Assembly (NCBI GenBank): GCA_003963455.1
Contig: RXJA01000081.1
Coordinates: 1-42,444, forward strand
Source: Hyphomicrobiales bacterium
GTDB taxonomy: Bacteria > Pseudomonadota > Alphaproteobacteria > Rhizobiales > Rhizobiaceae
Reading direction: 5' to 3'
Length of the DNA: 42,444 nucleotides
A program made the translations under genes and the position numbers. Below, in pieces: positions 25,001 to 33,383 of the stretch. Under the pieces are notes generated by a model. That model was not told the origin of the DNA, did no database searches, and saw only the letters and a program-made list of their open reading frames with translations. Position 1 is the stretch's first letter. Each line of letters opens with the position of its first letter.

Positions 25001-25063
25001 CCTGACGATCCCGAAGATGTTAGTGCATCGGCGAGCGGGTGGGAATCGGCACGAACCGATCGC

Positions 25064-25618
25064 TCACAAATGAGGGCTGGCCGGATGCCAGAGCCGGCAA
25101 TCCGTCTCGCGCTCATAGGCCTTGCCGGCCGGGAACGAGACCAGTTCGAGCTGCATGCCCCAGGGGCTCAGGAAATAGACCCAGCTCTGACCGGCGCTCG
25201 GCCCCTCGGTGCGCACCGTCGGCTCGCCGAGCACACGAACGCCCTGCGATCTGAGATAGGCGACGGCTTCGCCGATATCGTCGACATAGAAGGCGAGGTG
25301 GTGTCCGCCGACGTCGCTGTTGCGGGGCTGGGTGCCGTTCCGGTCGGGGGCGGAATATTCGAAGATCTCGAAGTTGGAACCGTGACGGCAGCGCAGGAAT
25401 TTGAGCCGCTTCATCACCGTACGGGGATGGACGTTGAGATGGGCTTCCATCCAGTCCCCGTCGGACTGGAAAGGCCCGAGCTCGTAGAACGGCTCGCAGC
25501 CTATGACCTCGACGAAAAAACGGACGGCTTCGTCGAGATCGGGCACGGTGAAGCCGACATGCTCGGTGCCGCGCAGCCCCGGAAGGCCGTTTCCGGCATG
25601 GCTGGTATCATGAGGCAT
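25064..25618 (-). CDS. VOC (glyoxalase/dioxygenase superfamily) protein
   Basis: 184 residues with two beta-alpha-beta-beta-beta modules: GTEHVGFTVPDLDEAVRFF and GGHHLAFYVDDIGEAVAYL. The expected metal ligands are His20, Glu84 or Glu87 (NFEIFEY), His106/107 and Glu158 (MQLELVSFP). The ATG at 25616-25618 matches the family N-terminus; the frame open to 25753 would run through the regulatory boxes. It could be a lactoylglutathione-lyase-like isomerase, an epimerase or an extradiol-type enzyme. It is probably co-transcribed with the third GntR regulator. Confidence 0.85.
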   Translation of the reverse strand: MPHDTSHAGNGLPGLRGTEHVGFTVPDLDEAVRFFVEVIGCEPFYELGPFQSDGDWMEAHLNVHPRTVMKRLKFLRCRHGSNFEIFEYSAPDRNGTQPRNSDVGGHHLAFYVDDIGEAVAYLRSQGVRVLGEPTVRTEGPSAGQSWVYFLSPWGMQLELVSFPAGKAYERETDCRLWHPASPHL

Positions 25619-25651
25619 TGCTGGTCCGGCATCTATAATTCTGACGCAAAC

Positions 25652-25723
25652 GTATCCAATGAATGGAAATTGGCAAGAGAATTTGGCAATCTGGCCGAAT
25701 AAATTCGCTTTATTGTATCCAAT
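25652..25723. promoter_or_regulatory. Paired ATTGGATAC operators, VOC-GntR / class IV aminotransferase
   Basis: GTATCCAAT (reverse complement of ATTGGATAC) occurs at 25652-25660 and 25715-25723, 63 bases apart in the same orientation. The second is part of ATTGTATCCAAT, a near-perfect 12-base palindrome of the TGTATACA type known for FCD GntR regulators. Both lie in the 133-base divergent region. Confidence 0.6.
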
Positions 25724-25751
25724 TATAGACTCGACATCGGTGGAGGACTTC

Positions 25752-26672
25752 ATGACAGACAGGGCCGCTTACGATCCGGCATTGGGCATAGCCTATGTCA
25801 ACGGCAGCTATATGCCGCTCGCGGAGGCGGCCATTCCGATCACCGACCGCGGCTTCGTGCGCTCCGATGCGACCTATGACGTCACCCATGTCTGGAAGGG
25901 CCGCTTCTTCAGGCTCGACGACCATATCGAGCGCTTCCTGGCCTCGATGCGAGGCCTGCGCATGAGCCTGCCGCTGTCAAAGGCGGAGATAGCAGACATT
26001 CTGATCGAATGCGTGCGCCGGAGCGGACTGCGCGACGCCTATGTGCAGATGACCTGCACGCGCGGTGTGCCGCCGGCCGGCACCCGCGACCCAAGGCTCT
26101 GCCAGAACAGGTTCTATGCCTTCGCGCAGCCCTTCGTGTGGATCGCCAATGAGGAGCAGCGGCGTGACGGGCTGAAGATGGTGGTGAGCTCGGTGCGGCG
26201 AATCCCGCCGGAATCGCTCGATCCGCGCCTCAAGAACTTCCACTGGCTCGACCTGACGATGGGTATCTTCGAGGCCTATGACAAGGACGCCACCGTCGCC
26301 GTGCTCAACGACGGCCAGGGCAATGTCACCGAAGGCGCCGGTTTCAACGTCTTCGCAGTGAAGGACAATGTCATCACCACGCCCGAGCGCGGCGTCTTCG
26401 AGGGCATGACGCGCCGCACGGTGATGGAGCTTGCGGGTGAGGCGGGCGTCACCTGCGAGGTGCGGCCGCTGCCGATCGAGGAATTGCGCGAGGCCGACGA
26501 GATCTTCATCTCGAGCTCCGCCGGCGGCATCATGCCGGTGACGGTGCTCGATGATCGCATCTACGGCAACGGCAAATCCGGCCCGGTCACCAACCGCATC
26601 CACGATCTTTACTGGGCTGCGCACAGGGAAGGGCCGCTTTGCACTGTCGTCGACTACGGAGCGGCGGCATGA
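25752..26672 (+). CDS. Class IV PLP-dependent aminotransferase (IlvE/D-amino acid transaminase-like)
   Basis: 306 residues of fold-type IV. ITDRGFVRSDATYDV is near 30-44, RLKNFHWLDL holds the Schiff-base Lys161, Glu194 is in VTEGAGFNVF, and the tail has ISSSAGGIMPVTVLD. The start at 25752 follows TGGAGG by six bases; the open frame to 25659 lies in the operator region. Family members act on branched-chain amino acids, D-amino acids, aminodeoxychorismate or (R)-amines; specificity is not assignable. It overlaps the following SDR gene by ATGA. Confidence 0.9.
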   Translation: MTDRAAYDPALGIAYVNGSYMPLAEAAIPITDRGFVRSDATYDVTHVWKGRFFRLDDHIERFLASMRGLRMSLPLSKAEIADILIECVRRSGLRDAYVQMTCTRGVPPAGTRDPRLCQNRFYAFAQPFVWIANEEQRRDGLKMVVSSVRRIPPESLDPRLKNFHWLDLTMGIFEAYDKDATVAVLNDGQGNVTEGAGFNVFAVKDNVITTPERGVFEGMTRRTVMELAGEAGVTCEVRPLPIEELREADEIFISSSAGGIMPVTVLDDRIYGNGKSGPVTNRIHDLYWAAHREGPLCTVVDYGAAA

Positions 26673-27439
26673 GCGCCAAAGAGGCAGAGCGCGTCTTCCT
26701 GGTGACGGGCGGCACGCGCGGGATCGGCGCGGCCTGCGTCGAGCGGCTGTCGGCGGATGGCGCGCGGGTCGTCTTCACCGGGCGCGACCAGGCAGCCGCC
26801 GAAGATGTCATGGCCGCGGTTCCAGGGGCAGTCTTTGCCCCAGGCGACGCGACCAGCGAGGCCGATTGCAAGCGCGCGGTCGACGTCGCGCTGGAGCTCG
26901 GCAGGGGCCGTATCGCCGGCCTGGTCAACAATGCCGGAGCCGGCGGGCGCGGCGCCTTCGACCAGACGACGCTCGACGACTGGAACAGGACGATGACGGC
27001 CAACGCCACCTCGGCCTATCTGTTCACGCGGCATGCGCTGGCGGGCTTGCGGGCCGGGCGCGGCGCCGTGGTGATGATCTCGTCGGTCGCGGGCCTTGTC
27101 GGAGAGGAGGGGCTGGCGATCTACACCGCCTCCAAGGCGGCGCTCATCGGACTCAGCCAGGCGCTGGCGCTGGAATATGGATCAGAGGTGCGCTTCAATA
27201 CCGTCTGTCCCGGCCAGATCGCGACCCAGATGATGGCCAAGACGCTTGCCATTCCGGGCCGGCGCGAAAGGCTGGAGAACCGCATCCCGGCGGCGCGCCT
27301 CGGCACGCCGGAAGATGTCGCGGAGGCGGTCTCCTGGCTGCTTTCTCAGGCGGCCAGCTTCATCAATGGCGCGGTCCTGAACGTCGACGGCGGCGAGACC
27401 GCCGGCTTCAGGACCCCGCCTGATGATCCGGCGGCCTAA
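26669..27439 (+). CDS. SDR family NAD(P)-dependent oxidoreductase
   Basis: 256 residues. TGGTRGIG at 13-20, NNAG at 87-90, Ser138/139, and Tyr152-x3-Lys156 (YTASK) are all present, with the PGQIATQM loop and C-terminal NVDGGE. Its ATG overlaps the aminotransferase's TGA, so the two are coupled and may form a transaminate-then-reduce (or oxidise-then-transaminate) pair. Its TAA stop overlaps the TAG stop of the convergent E1 gene. Confidence 0.92.
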   Translation: MSAKEAERVFLVTGGTRGIGAACVERLSADGARVVFTGRDQAAAEDVMAAVPGAVFAPGDATSEADCKRAVDVALELGRGRIAGLVNNAGAGGRGAFDQTTLDDWNRTMTANATSAYLFTRHALAGLRAGRGAVVMISSVAGLVGEEGLAIYTASKAALIGLSQALALEYGSEVRFNTVCPGQIATQMMAKTLAIPGRRERLENRIPAARLGTPEDVAEAVSWLLSQAASFINGAVLNVDGGETAGFRTPPDDPAA

Positions 27440-29622
27440 TCCAGCGGCCGGCCCTGGTCGGCCATGACCTGGCGCAGGCCGCGCTCGATGTCGGCGGGGC
27501 GTGCGCAGGCGGCGGCCTCGAGCACCTTGGAAATGCTTGGCGAAGCCTCGCCGCCATGCACGCGCTGGATCGGCTGGTCGAGCCAGTCGAAGCAGCGATT
27601 CTGGATCTCGGCGGCGAGCAGGCCGCCATAGGACGTGCCGCGCGCGCCTTGCTCGACCACCAGCACATTGCCGGTCTTGCGGATCGAGGCTTCGATGGTC
27701 TGCCAGTCGAGCCCGGCGCGATCGAGCGAGCGCAGGTCGATGACCTCGGCGTCGACGCCGAGACGTTCGACCGCCTCGAATACCGGGCGCACCATGGCGA
27801 GGTAGGTGAGGATCGTCATGGTCGTGCCCTGGCGGACCACCTTGGCCTTGCCGAGCGGGATGAAGTAATCGAGGTCGTCGACCGGCGCAGGACCGGTGGA
27901 ATTGTAAAGCTCGACATGCTCGATGACGAGCACCGGATCCTTGCAGCGCAGCGCGCTGTTAATCAGGCCGACATAGTCGAACGGCGTCGAGGGGGCGACG
28001 ATGCGCCAGCCCGGCGAGGTGGCGAAGATGCCGGCCGGATCCATCGAGTGCTGCGAGCCGTAACCGGTGCCCATGGCAACCTTGGTTCGCAGCACCAGCG
28101 GCACGTCGATATCGCCGCCGAACATGTGGCGGGCCTTGCCGATCTGGTTGAAGACCTGGTCGGCCGCCACCCACATGAAATCGGGATACATGAACTCGAT
28201 GACCGGAAGATAGCGGCCATCCATGGCGATGCCGCCGCCGAGCCCGGTGAAAGCGGCCTCGCTGATCGGCGTGCCGAGCACACGGTCCGGGAAGGCGGCG
28301 GCAAGGCCGCGCGTCGCGCCGTTCGTGCCGCCCTTCAGCCGGTGCACATCCTCGCCCATGACCACGATGCGGTCGTCGGTCGCCATGCGGCGGTGCATGA
28401 CGTTGGCGACGACGTCGATGAATTTGGCGCCGCCGTCGATGGCGCCGCCGAAGGTTTCCAATTCCTCGGTGCGCGTCGTCGCGAATTCCTGGAGGTCGCC
28501 GCGTATGCCGTGGTCGCGGAAACCTTCGTCGGGCCAGAGCGCCGGCCTGATCCGGTTCTTGCCGTTCATCTGCTCGACCAGCTCGGCGGCGATATCGGCC
28601 ATCAGCGCAAGCGCGCGTTCGCGCAAAGCGGCGACGCCTGAGCTGCCGATGATCTGGCGCTGTTCCATTTCGCTCGCCAGCCGGTCGAGCGGATCGCGCG
28701 CCCGCCATGCCGCTTCCTCGGCCTTGTCGCGATAGCCGAAGGCACTGCCGGGCAGCGGGCCGTTCTGATGGAAATAGCGGTAGACGTCGGCCTCGATGAT
28801 GGCAGGCCCGCCGCCATTGCGCATCAGTTCCATGGCTTCTTTCGTCGCAAGATAGACGGCGAGGGGATCCATACCGTCCACTTTCCAGGCGGGAATAGCG
28901 AAGGCCGAGCCGCGCGCCGACAGGCGCGGCTCTGCAGTCGCTTCCTCGACATGGGTCGAGACGGCATAGCGATTGTTCTCGATGAAGAAGCAGAGCGGCA
29001 GCTTCCAGGCAGCGGCGATGTTCATCGTCTCCAGCACCGAGCCGATGTTGACGGCGCCGTCGCCGAAATAGGCAAAGGCCACGTCGCCCTTGCCGGCGCG
29101 CTTGTGCGCCCAGGCCGCGCCAGCCGCCAAGGGCACGCCGCCGCCGACGATCGCGTTGGTGCCGAGATTGCCCGCTTCGGCCCAGCGCAAATGCATCGAG
29201 CCGCCGCGACCGCGACAGAAACCCTGCGCCAGGCCGAGGATCTCGGCCAGCGACCTTTGTGCCAGGCCGCGAATGGCTGGCGAGAAATCGCCGGCCGGCG
29301 CCAATCCATGCGGCGCGATATAGCGGATCGACTTGGCGAGGAACTGGTGATGCGCGCGATGGGATCCATTGATCTGGTCGCTTGCACGCATCAGGGCGGC
29401 CGAGCCGACGGCGCCGCCTTCCTGGCCGACCGCGGAATGGGCTGGCCCATGCACAAGGCCCTGGCCGGCGAGTTCCAGCACTTTCTCTTCGAAGGCGCGG
29501 ATCAGATGGGCCGAAACCAGCATCGATTCCAGCCCGGCCGGATCGGCTTCGTCCCAGTCGGCGCGCGTCGTGCGCAGTTCGCGCCAAGGGGCTGATGGGG
29601 CCAATGTCGAGTAGTCGGGCAT
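27436..29622 (-). CDS. 2-oxoacid dehydrogenase E1, fused alpha and beta subunits
   Basis: 728 residues. The N-terminal half is an E1-alpha: GQEGGAVGSAALMR, then the TPP motif GDGAVNIGSVLETMNIAAAWKLPLCFFIENN (Gly187 to Asn217). From about residue 395 it is an E1-beta: ATDDRIVVMGEDV, PISEAAFTGLGGGIAMDGRYLPVIEFMYPDF and ILTYLAMVRPVFEAVE. The usual complex has separate subunits plus E2 (lipoyl) and E3; neither is present in this window. Fused forms resemble acetoin/pyruvate or branched-chain E1. Its promoter region has paired ATTGGATAC boxes, linking it to the VOC-GntR and class IV aminotransferase genes. Confidence 0.9.
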   Translation of the reverse strand: MPDYSTLAPSAPWRELRTTRADWDEADPAGLESMLVSAHLIRAFEEKVLELAGQGLVHGPAHSAVGQEGGAVGSAALMRASDQINGSHRAHHQFLAKSIRYIAPHGLAPAGDFSPAIRGLAQRSLAEILGLAQGFCRGRGGSMHLRWAEAGNLGTNAIVGGGVPLAAGAAWAHKRAGKGDVAFAYFGDGAVNIGSVLETMNIAAAWKLPLCFFIENNRYAVSTHVEEATAEPRLSARGSAFAIPAWKVDGMDPLAVYLATKEAMELMRNGGGPAIIEADVYRYFHQNGPLPGSAFGYRDKAEEAAWRARDPLDRLASEMEQRQIIGSSGVAALRERALALMADIAAELVEQMNGKNRIRPALWPDEGFRDHGIRGDLQEFATTRTEELETFGGAIDGGAKFIDVVANVMHRRMATDDRIVVMGEDVHRLKGGTNGATRGLAAAFPDRVLGTPISEAAFTGLGGGIAMDGRYLPVIEFMYPDFMWVAADQVFNQIGKARHMFGGDIDVPLVLRTKVAMGTGYGSQHSMDPAGIFATSPGWRIVAPSTPFDYVGLINSALRCKDPVLVIEHVELYNSTGPAPVDDLDYFIPLGKAKVVRQGTTMTILTYLAMVRPVFEAVERLGVDAEVIDLRSLDRAGLDWQTIEASIRKTGNVLVVEQGARGTSYGGLLAAEIQNRCFDWLDQPIQRVHGGEASPSISKVLEAAACARPADIERGLRQVMADQGRPLD

Positions 29623-29654
29623 CAGGACTTCCTGGCGAGGTCGCGGCTGGTTAT

Positions 29655-29725
29655 ATTGGATACGATAGCGTCCAGCATTGCCTTTTTAAAGACTGAAATT
29701 GCCGTTTTCTATTATCATTGGATAC
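29655..29725. promoter_or_regulatory. Paired ATTGGATAC operators upstream of fused E1 gene
   Basis: ATTGGATAC at 29655-29663 and 29717-29725, 62 bases apart and in the same orientation, in the 178 bases before the E1 start. TTGCC and TGAAATTGCC lie between the boxes; the second also occurs, as TGAAATGCC, at the same offset (40) in the pair at 33238. Confidence 0.6.
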
Positions 29726-29800
29726 ATTTAGTGAATATGGCAGCCTCTGGCCGAGGTGGCGCACGATGCGATCGGCCCTCGATGGCGCGCGTCGGCGCCG

Positions 29801-30922
29801 TCAGTCCGCCTCAGGCGCGAGGATGCGCGTCACCTGTTCGGCAATCGCCAGGCTGGAGGTCAGGCCGGGGCTTTCGATGCCGAACAGATTGACCAGGCCG
29901 GCGCTTCCATGGGTCATCGCATCCTGGATGACGAAGTCGCTGTTTTCTTCGCCCGGCCCGGAGAGTTTCGGCCGAATGCCGCTATAGGCCGGTTGCAGGC
30001 TCTCGTCGGCCAGATCCGGCCAGTATTTGCGGATCGCGGCATAGAAGCGCTCGGCGCGCGCCGGATCGACGCGGTAGTCGAGCGTGTCCGTCCATTCGAC
30101 GTCGGGCCCGAACCGAGCCGTGCCGCCGAGATCAAGCGTCAGATGGACGCCAAGCCCGCCCGGTTCGGGCACGGGGTAGACCAGCCGCGAGAAGGGCGCC
30201 CGGCCCGCCACCGAGAAATAATTGCCCTTGGCGTAGCGAAGCGTCGGCAAGAACCGCCTGTCGAAGCCCTCGAGCGAGCCCGCCAGCGCAACGGCGCCAA
30301 GGCCGGCCGCGTTGATGAGGCGCGACGTGGCGATCTCGAAACCTTCGCCGCTCGCCGTGTCGCTTGTCTGGAGCACGATGCGGCCGGCATCGATGCGGCC
30401 CGAAACGATGCGCGTGTTGAGCGACAGCATCGCGCCGTTTTCCTCTGCGTCGCCCAGCAAGGCGAGCATGAGCGCGTGGCTGTCGATGATGCCAGTGGAA
30501 GGCGAGAGCAGCGCTTTGGTGCAATGAAGCGCCGGCTCCAGAGCTTGCGCTTCGGCCGCGGAGACGAAGCGCAAATCGTCCACGCCGCAGGCCGCGGCCC
30601 CGGCCCGGATCGTGTCAAGCACGGGTTCCTGGGCCTCGTCGGTCGCGACGATCAGCTTGCCCGAGCGGCGGTGCGGGATCGCGCGTTCCGCGCAGTAGCG
30701 GTAGAGCATCTCGCGGCCGGCGACGCAGAGCCGGGCCTTCAGCGATCCTTGCGGATAGTAGATGCCGGCATGGATCACTTCCGAATTGCGCGAGCTCGTC
30801 TCGGTGCCGATGGCATCCACCGCCTCGAGGATCAGCGTGTCCAGGCCGCGTGCGGCCATCTTGCGCGCAACCGCAAGGCCGATGACGCCGGCCCCGGCGA
30901 CGATGCAGTCGACTTGCTCCAT
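29801..30922 (-). CDS. FAD-dependent oxidoreductase, L-2-hydroxyglutarate dehydrogenase-like (DAO family)
   Basis: 373 residues. The FAD-binding GAGVIG (10-15) opens a DAO fold. [24 protein letters not shown] is the hallmark of the LhgO/LhgD branch, and the tail has [18 protein letters not shown]. It probably oxidises an L-2-hydroxy acid and passes electrons to the quinone pool. It follows the fourth GntR gene by two bases, so the two share a promoter. Confidence 0.88.
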   Translation of the reverse strand: MEQVDCIVAGAGVIGLAVARKMAARGLDTLILEAVDAIGTETSSRNSEVIHAGIYYPQGSLKARLCVAGREMLYRYCAERAIPHRRSGKLIVATDEAQEPVLDTIRAGAAACGVDDLRFVSAAEAQALEPALHCTKALLSPSTGIIDSHALMLALLGDAEENGAMLSLNTRIVSGRIDAGRIVLQTSDTASGEGFEIATSRLINAAGLGAVALAGSLEGFDRRFLPTLRYAKGNYFSVAGRAPFSRLVYPVPEPGGLGVHLTLDLGGTARFGPDVEWTDTLDYRVDPARAERFYAAIRKYWPDLADESLQPAYSGIRPKLSGPGEENSDFVIQDAMTHGSAGLVNLFGIESPGLTSSLAIAEQVTRILAPEAD

Positions 30923-30924
30923 TC

Positions 30925-31614
30925 TCAGCTCGCCTTGGCGGCGCCGGCGGCGCGCCTGCTGAACAGCCGTTCGAGAATCACATTTCCACCCTCGGTGATG
31001 TCGGCGATGATCGCACGCTCGGCGGCATCGGCATCCTTTTTCTCGACCGCCGCAAGCACGGCATGGTGGTTGTCGATCATGGCGCGGCCACCTTCATGAT
31101 AGGATTCCGCGATCAGCGGCCCCATCTGCAGCCAGAGCCGGTTCAGGATGCCACGCAGCACCACCATGTCGCCGATGTCGGCCAGCGCGAAGTGGAATGT
31201 CTGGTTGAGCTCCAGCCCTTCGGTCCAATTCCTGGCGGCGATCGCGCTCTCGTTGCGGGCAATCAGATCGCGCAACCGCTCGATGTCCTTGGCCGTCGCC
31301 TTGAGCGCGGCCTCGCGCGCGGCGAGCCCTTCGAGCTTCAGCCTGATCTGGCGGATCTCGCGATAGCGTTCCAGCGTGATGATGGGGACGCGCACCTCGC
31401 GCGCCGATTTCTGCACCAGGGCCTCATCCTGGATGAGGCGCAGGATCGCGTCGCGAACCGGCGTCACGCTGGTGCCAAGAGACTGGGCGAGGTCGCGGAT
31501 GGTCAGCCGCGCATCCGGTGCGAAGCGTCCCTTGATCAGCGCCTCCGAGACGCGCGCGTAGACCGTGTCACCCAGATTTTCGCGTTCGAGCGTCTCGAAG
31601 CTGAAGCTCGCCAT
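30925..31614 (-). CDS. GntR family transcriptional regulator, FCD domain (fourth of four)
   Basis: 229 residues. Winged helix-turn-helix [30 protein letters not shown], then an FCD domain with [15 protein letters not shown] and [13 protein letters not shown]. It is the first gene of an operon with the FAD dehydrogenase and divergent from the aminotransferase at 31776. The TATAAGATAT box in its promoter region makes autoregulation through that motif likely. Confidence 0.92.
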   Translation of the reverse strand: MASFSFETLERENLGDTVYARVSEALIKGRFAPDARLTIRDLAQSLGTSVTPVRDAILRLIQDEALVQKSAREVRVPIITLERYREIRQIRLKLEGLAAREAALKATAKDIERLRDLIARNESAIAARNWTEGLELNQTFHFALADIGDMVVLRGILNRLWLQMGPLIAESYHEGGRAMIDNHHAVLAAVEKKDADAAERAIIADITEGGNVILERLFSRRAAGAAKAS

Positions 31615-31653
31615 GCCGTTTCCGCCCCCATTCAGTCATTGTCCCAAAAGGGC

Positions 31654-31682
31654 TTGACAGTATATCTTATAAGAAACATGAT
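31654..31682 (+). promoter_or_regulatory. Promoter with YAYAAGATAT operator in spacer, upstream of aminotransferase
   Basis: TTGACA (31654-31659) and CATGAT (31677-31682) are 17 bases apart. The spacer contains TATATCTTATAAG, the reverse complement of the CTTATAAGATATA box. It faces the aminotransferase at 31776 and also lies upstream of the divergent GntR-FAD operon. Confidence 0.55.
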
Positions 31683-31775
31683 GCATCAAACAGCATAAAG
31701 CAAGAGGGAACTGCGACCCTTGAACGAGGGGAGGCAGGGCAATTCCCGCTTGGACGCCTGCAGACAGGAGCCGTC

Positions 31776-33152
31776 ATGGACGCCAGACCGAATTCACCCG
31801 AAGCCCGCGACATCCGCTACCACCTGCATGGCTACACCAACGCCCGCAAGCATCAGGAGACTGGTCCGCTGGTCATCGAGAAGGGCGACGGCATCTATGT
31901 CGAGGACATTGCCGGCAATCGCTACATCGAGGCGATGGCGGGCTTGTGGAGCGTCGCCGTCGGCTTCTCGGAAAAGCGGCTGGTCGAAGCCGCGACGAGA
32001 CAGATGTCGAAGCTGCCCTTCTATCACGACTTCGGCTCCAAGGCGCATTCGCCGCTGATCGACCTGGCCGAGAAGCTGGTGCAGATGGCGCCGGTGCCGA
32101 TGAGCAAGGCCTATTTCACCAATTCCGGTTCCGAGGCCAACGATACCGCTATCAAGATGATCTGGTACCGCTCGAACGCGCTCGGCCAGCCGGCGCGCAA
32201 GAAGATCATCAGCCGCAAGCGCGGCTATCATGGCGTCACCATCGCCTCGGCAAGCCTGACCGGCCTGCCCAACAACCATCTCTCCTTCGACCTGCCGATC
32301 GCCAACATCCTGCACACGTCGACCCCGCATCACTGGCGTGACGCCGAGCCCGGCGAGAGCGAGGAGCAGTTCTCCGCCCGGCTCGCCGACGATCTCGACA
32401 AGCTGATCCTTGCCGAGGGCCCCGAAACGATCGCCGCCTTCATCGGCGAGCCGATCATGGGCGCCGGCGGCGTCGTCGTCCCGCCCGCCGGCTATTGGGA
32501 GAAGATCCAGGCGGTGCTGTCGAAATACGACATCCTGCTCGTGGCCGACGAGGTGATTTGCGGCTTCGGCCGGACGGGCGAGATGTTCGGCTCGCAGACC
32601 TTCGGCATCAAGCCCGACATCATGGTGCTGTCGAAGCAGATTTCCTCCTCCTACCTGCCGATCTCGGCGCTGCTGATCAACGACAAGGTGTTCGAGCCGA
32701 TCGCCGACGAGAGCGACCGCATCGGCACCTTCGGCCACGGCTTCACGGGCGGTGGTCATCCGGTCGCCGCGGCCGTCGCGCTGGAGAACATCAAGCTGAT
32801 CGAGGAGCGCGATCTCGTCGACAATGCGCGCAAGGTCGGCGCGCATCTGCAGGCAAGGCTGCGCAAGCTCGCCTCGCATCCGCTGGTGGGCGAGGTGCGC
32901 GGCGTCGGTCTCATCGCCGCCGTCGAGCTCGTCGCCGACAAGGCGACCAAGGCGCCCTGGGGCAAGCCGGCGGCGCTCGGCGCGCTGGTCAACGGCTTCC
33001 TGCAGCAGAATGGCGTGATCTCACGCAACATGGGCGATGCCATCGCCTTCTGCCCGCCGCTGATCATCACCGAGACCCAGGTCGACGCGTTGGTCGATGC
33101 GTTCGAGCGATCGCTCGCCGCCGCGCTGCCGCAGGTTCGCGCACAGGGCTGA
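31776..33152 (+). CDS. Class III aminotransferase (omega-amino acid type)
   Basis: 458 residues, paralogue of the gene at 21437. MAGLWSVAVGF, YFTNSGSEANDTA (113-125), YHGVTIASASLTG, LVADEVICGFGRTG with Asp258, and VLSKQISSSYLP with Schiff-base Lys287 are visible. ATG at 31776 follows CAGGAG. It is transcribed towards the ABC/hydantoinase operon, whose promoter shares a YAYAAGATAT box with this gene's. Likely it deaminates the amine or omega-amino acid released by that system. Confidence 0.92.
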   Translation: MDARPNSPEARDIRYHLHGYTNARKHQETGPLVIEKGDGIYVEDIAGNRYIEAMAGLWSVAVGFSEKRLVEAATRQMSKLPFYHDFGSKAHSPLIDLAEKLVQMAPVPMSKAYFTNSGSEANDTAIKMIWYRSNALGQPARKKIISRKRGYHGVTIASASLTGLPNNHLSFDLPIANILHTSTPHHWRDAEPGESEEQFSARLADDLDKLILAEGPETIAAFIGEPIMGAGGVVVPPAGYWEKIQAVLSKYDILLVADEVICGFGRTGEMFGSQTFGIKPDIMVLSKQISSSYLPISALLINDKVFEPIADESDRIGTFGHGFTGGGHPVAAAVALENIKLIEERDLVDNARKVGAHLQARLRKLASHPLVGEVRGVGLIAAVELVADKATKAPWGKPAALGALVNGFLQQNGVISRNMGDAIAFCPPLIITETQVDALVDAFERSLAAALPQVRAQG

Positions 33153-33203
33153 CAAGCTTCGCCGGGCGCTTCAGCGCATAAGCGGCGGCAACAGATTCTC
33201 GCG

Positions 33204-33232
33204 TTGACACATAAGATATAAGATGTAAGTTG
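33204..33232 (+). promoter_or_regulatory. Promoter and YAYAAGATAT operator of the TorT-like/ABC/hydantoinase operon
   Basis: TTGACA (33204-33209) directly precedes CATAAGATATAAGATGTAAG (33210-33229), which would fill the promoter spacer; TAAGTT (33226-33231) is only a poor -10. The arrangement matches the promoter at 31654. The start codon is about 150 bases downstream, leaving a long leader that contains two ATTGGATAC-type boxes. Confidence 0.5.
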
Positions 33233-33237
33233 GTGCG

Positions 33238-33310
33238 AATGGATACATTGTAGTTGCAATTTCTTGCCTTGCGTTATGAAATGCCAACGTAGAAGTGGCA
33301 TATTGGATAC
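33238..33310. promoter_or_regulatory. Paired ATTGGATAC operators upstream of TorT-like gene
   Basis: AATGGATAC (33238-33246) and ATTGGATAC (33302-33310) are 64 bases apart in the same orientation, between the YAYAAGATAT site and the first gene. TTGCC and TGAAATGCC lie between them as in the 29655 pair. Confidence 0.58.
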
Positions 33311-33383
33311 AAAGAAGGCACCAAAGCCGAAATCGAAAGAGAGCTTCAGCCCCGTGAGGGCGTTGGAAAATGGGAGACTGAAT

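Noticed and set aside
25652..25700. Sigma-54 promoter (TTGGCA and TTTGGC in AT-rich stretch)
   Set aside because: The GG and GC elements are 12 rather than 10 bases apart.
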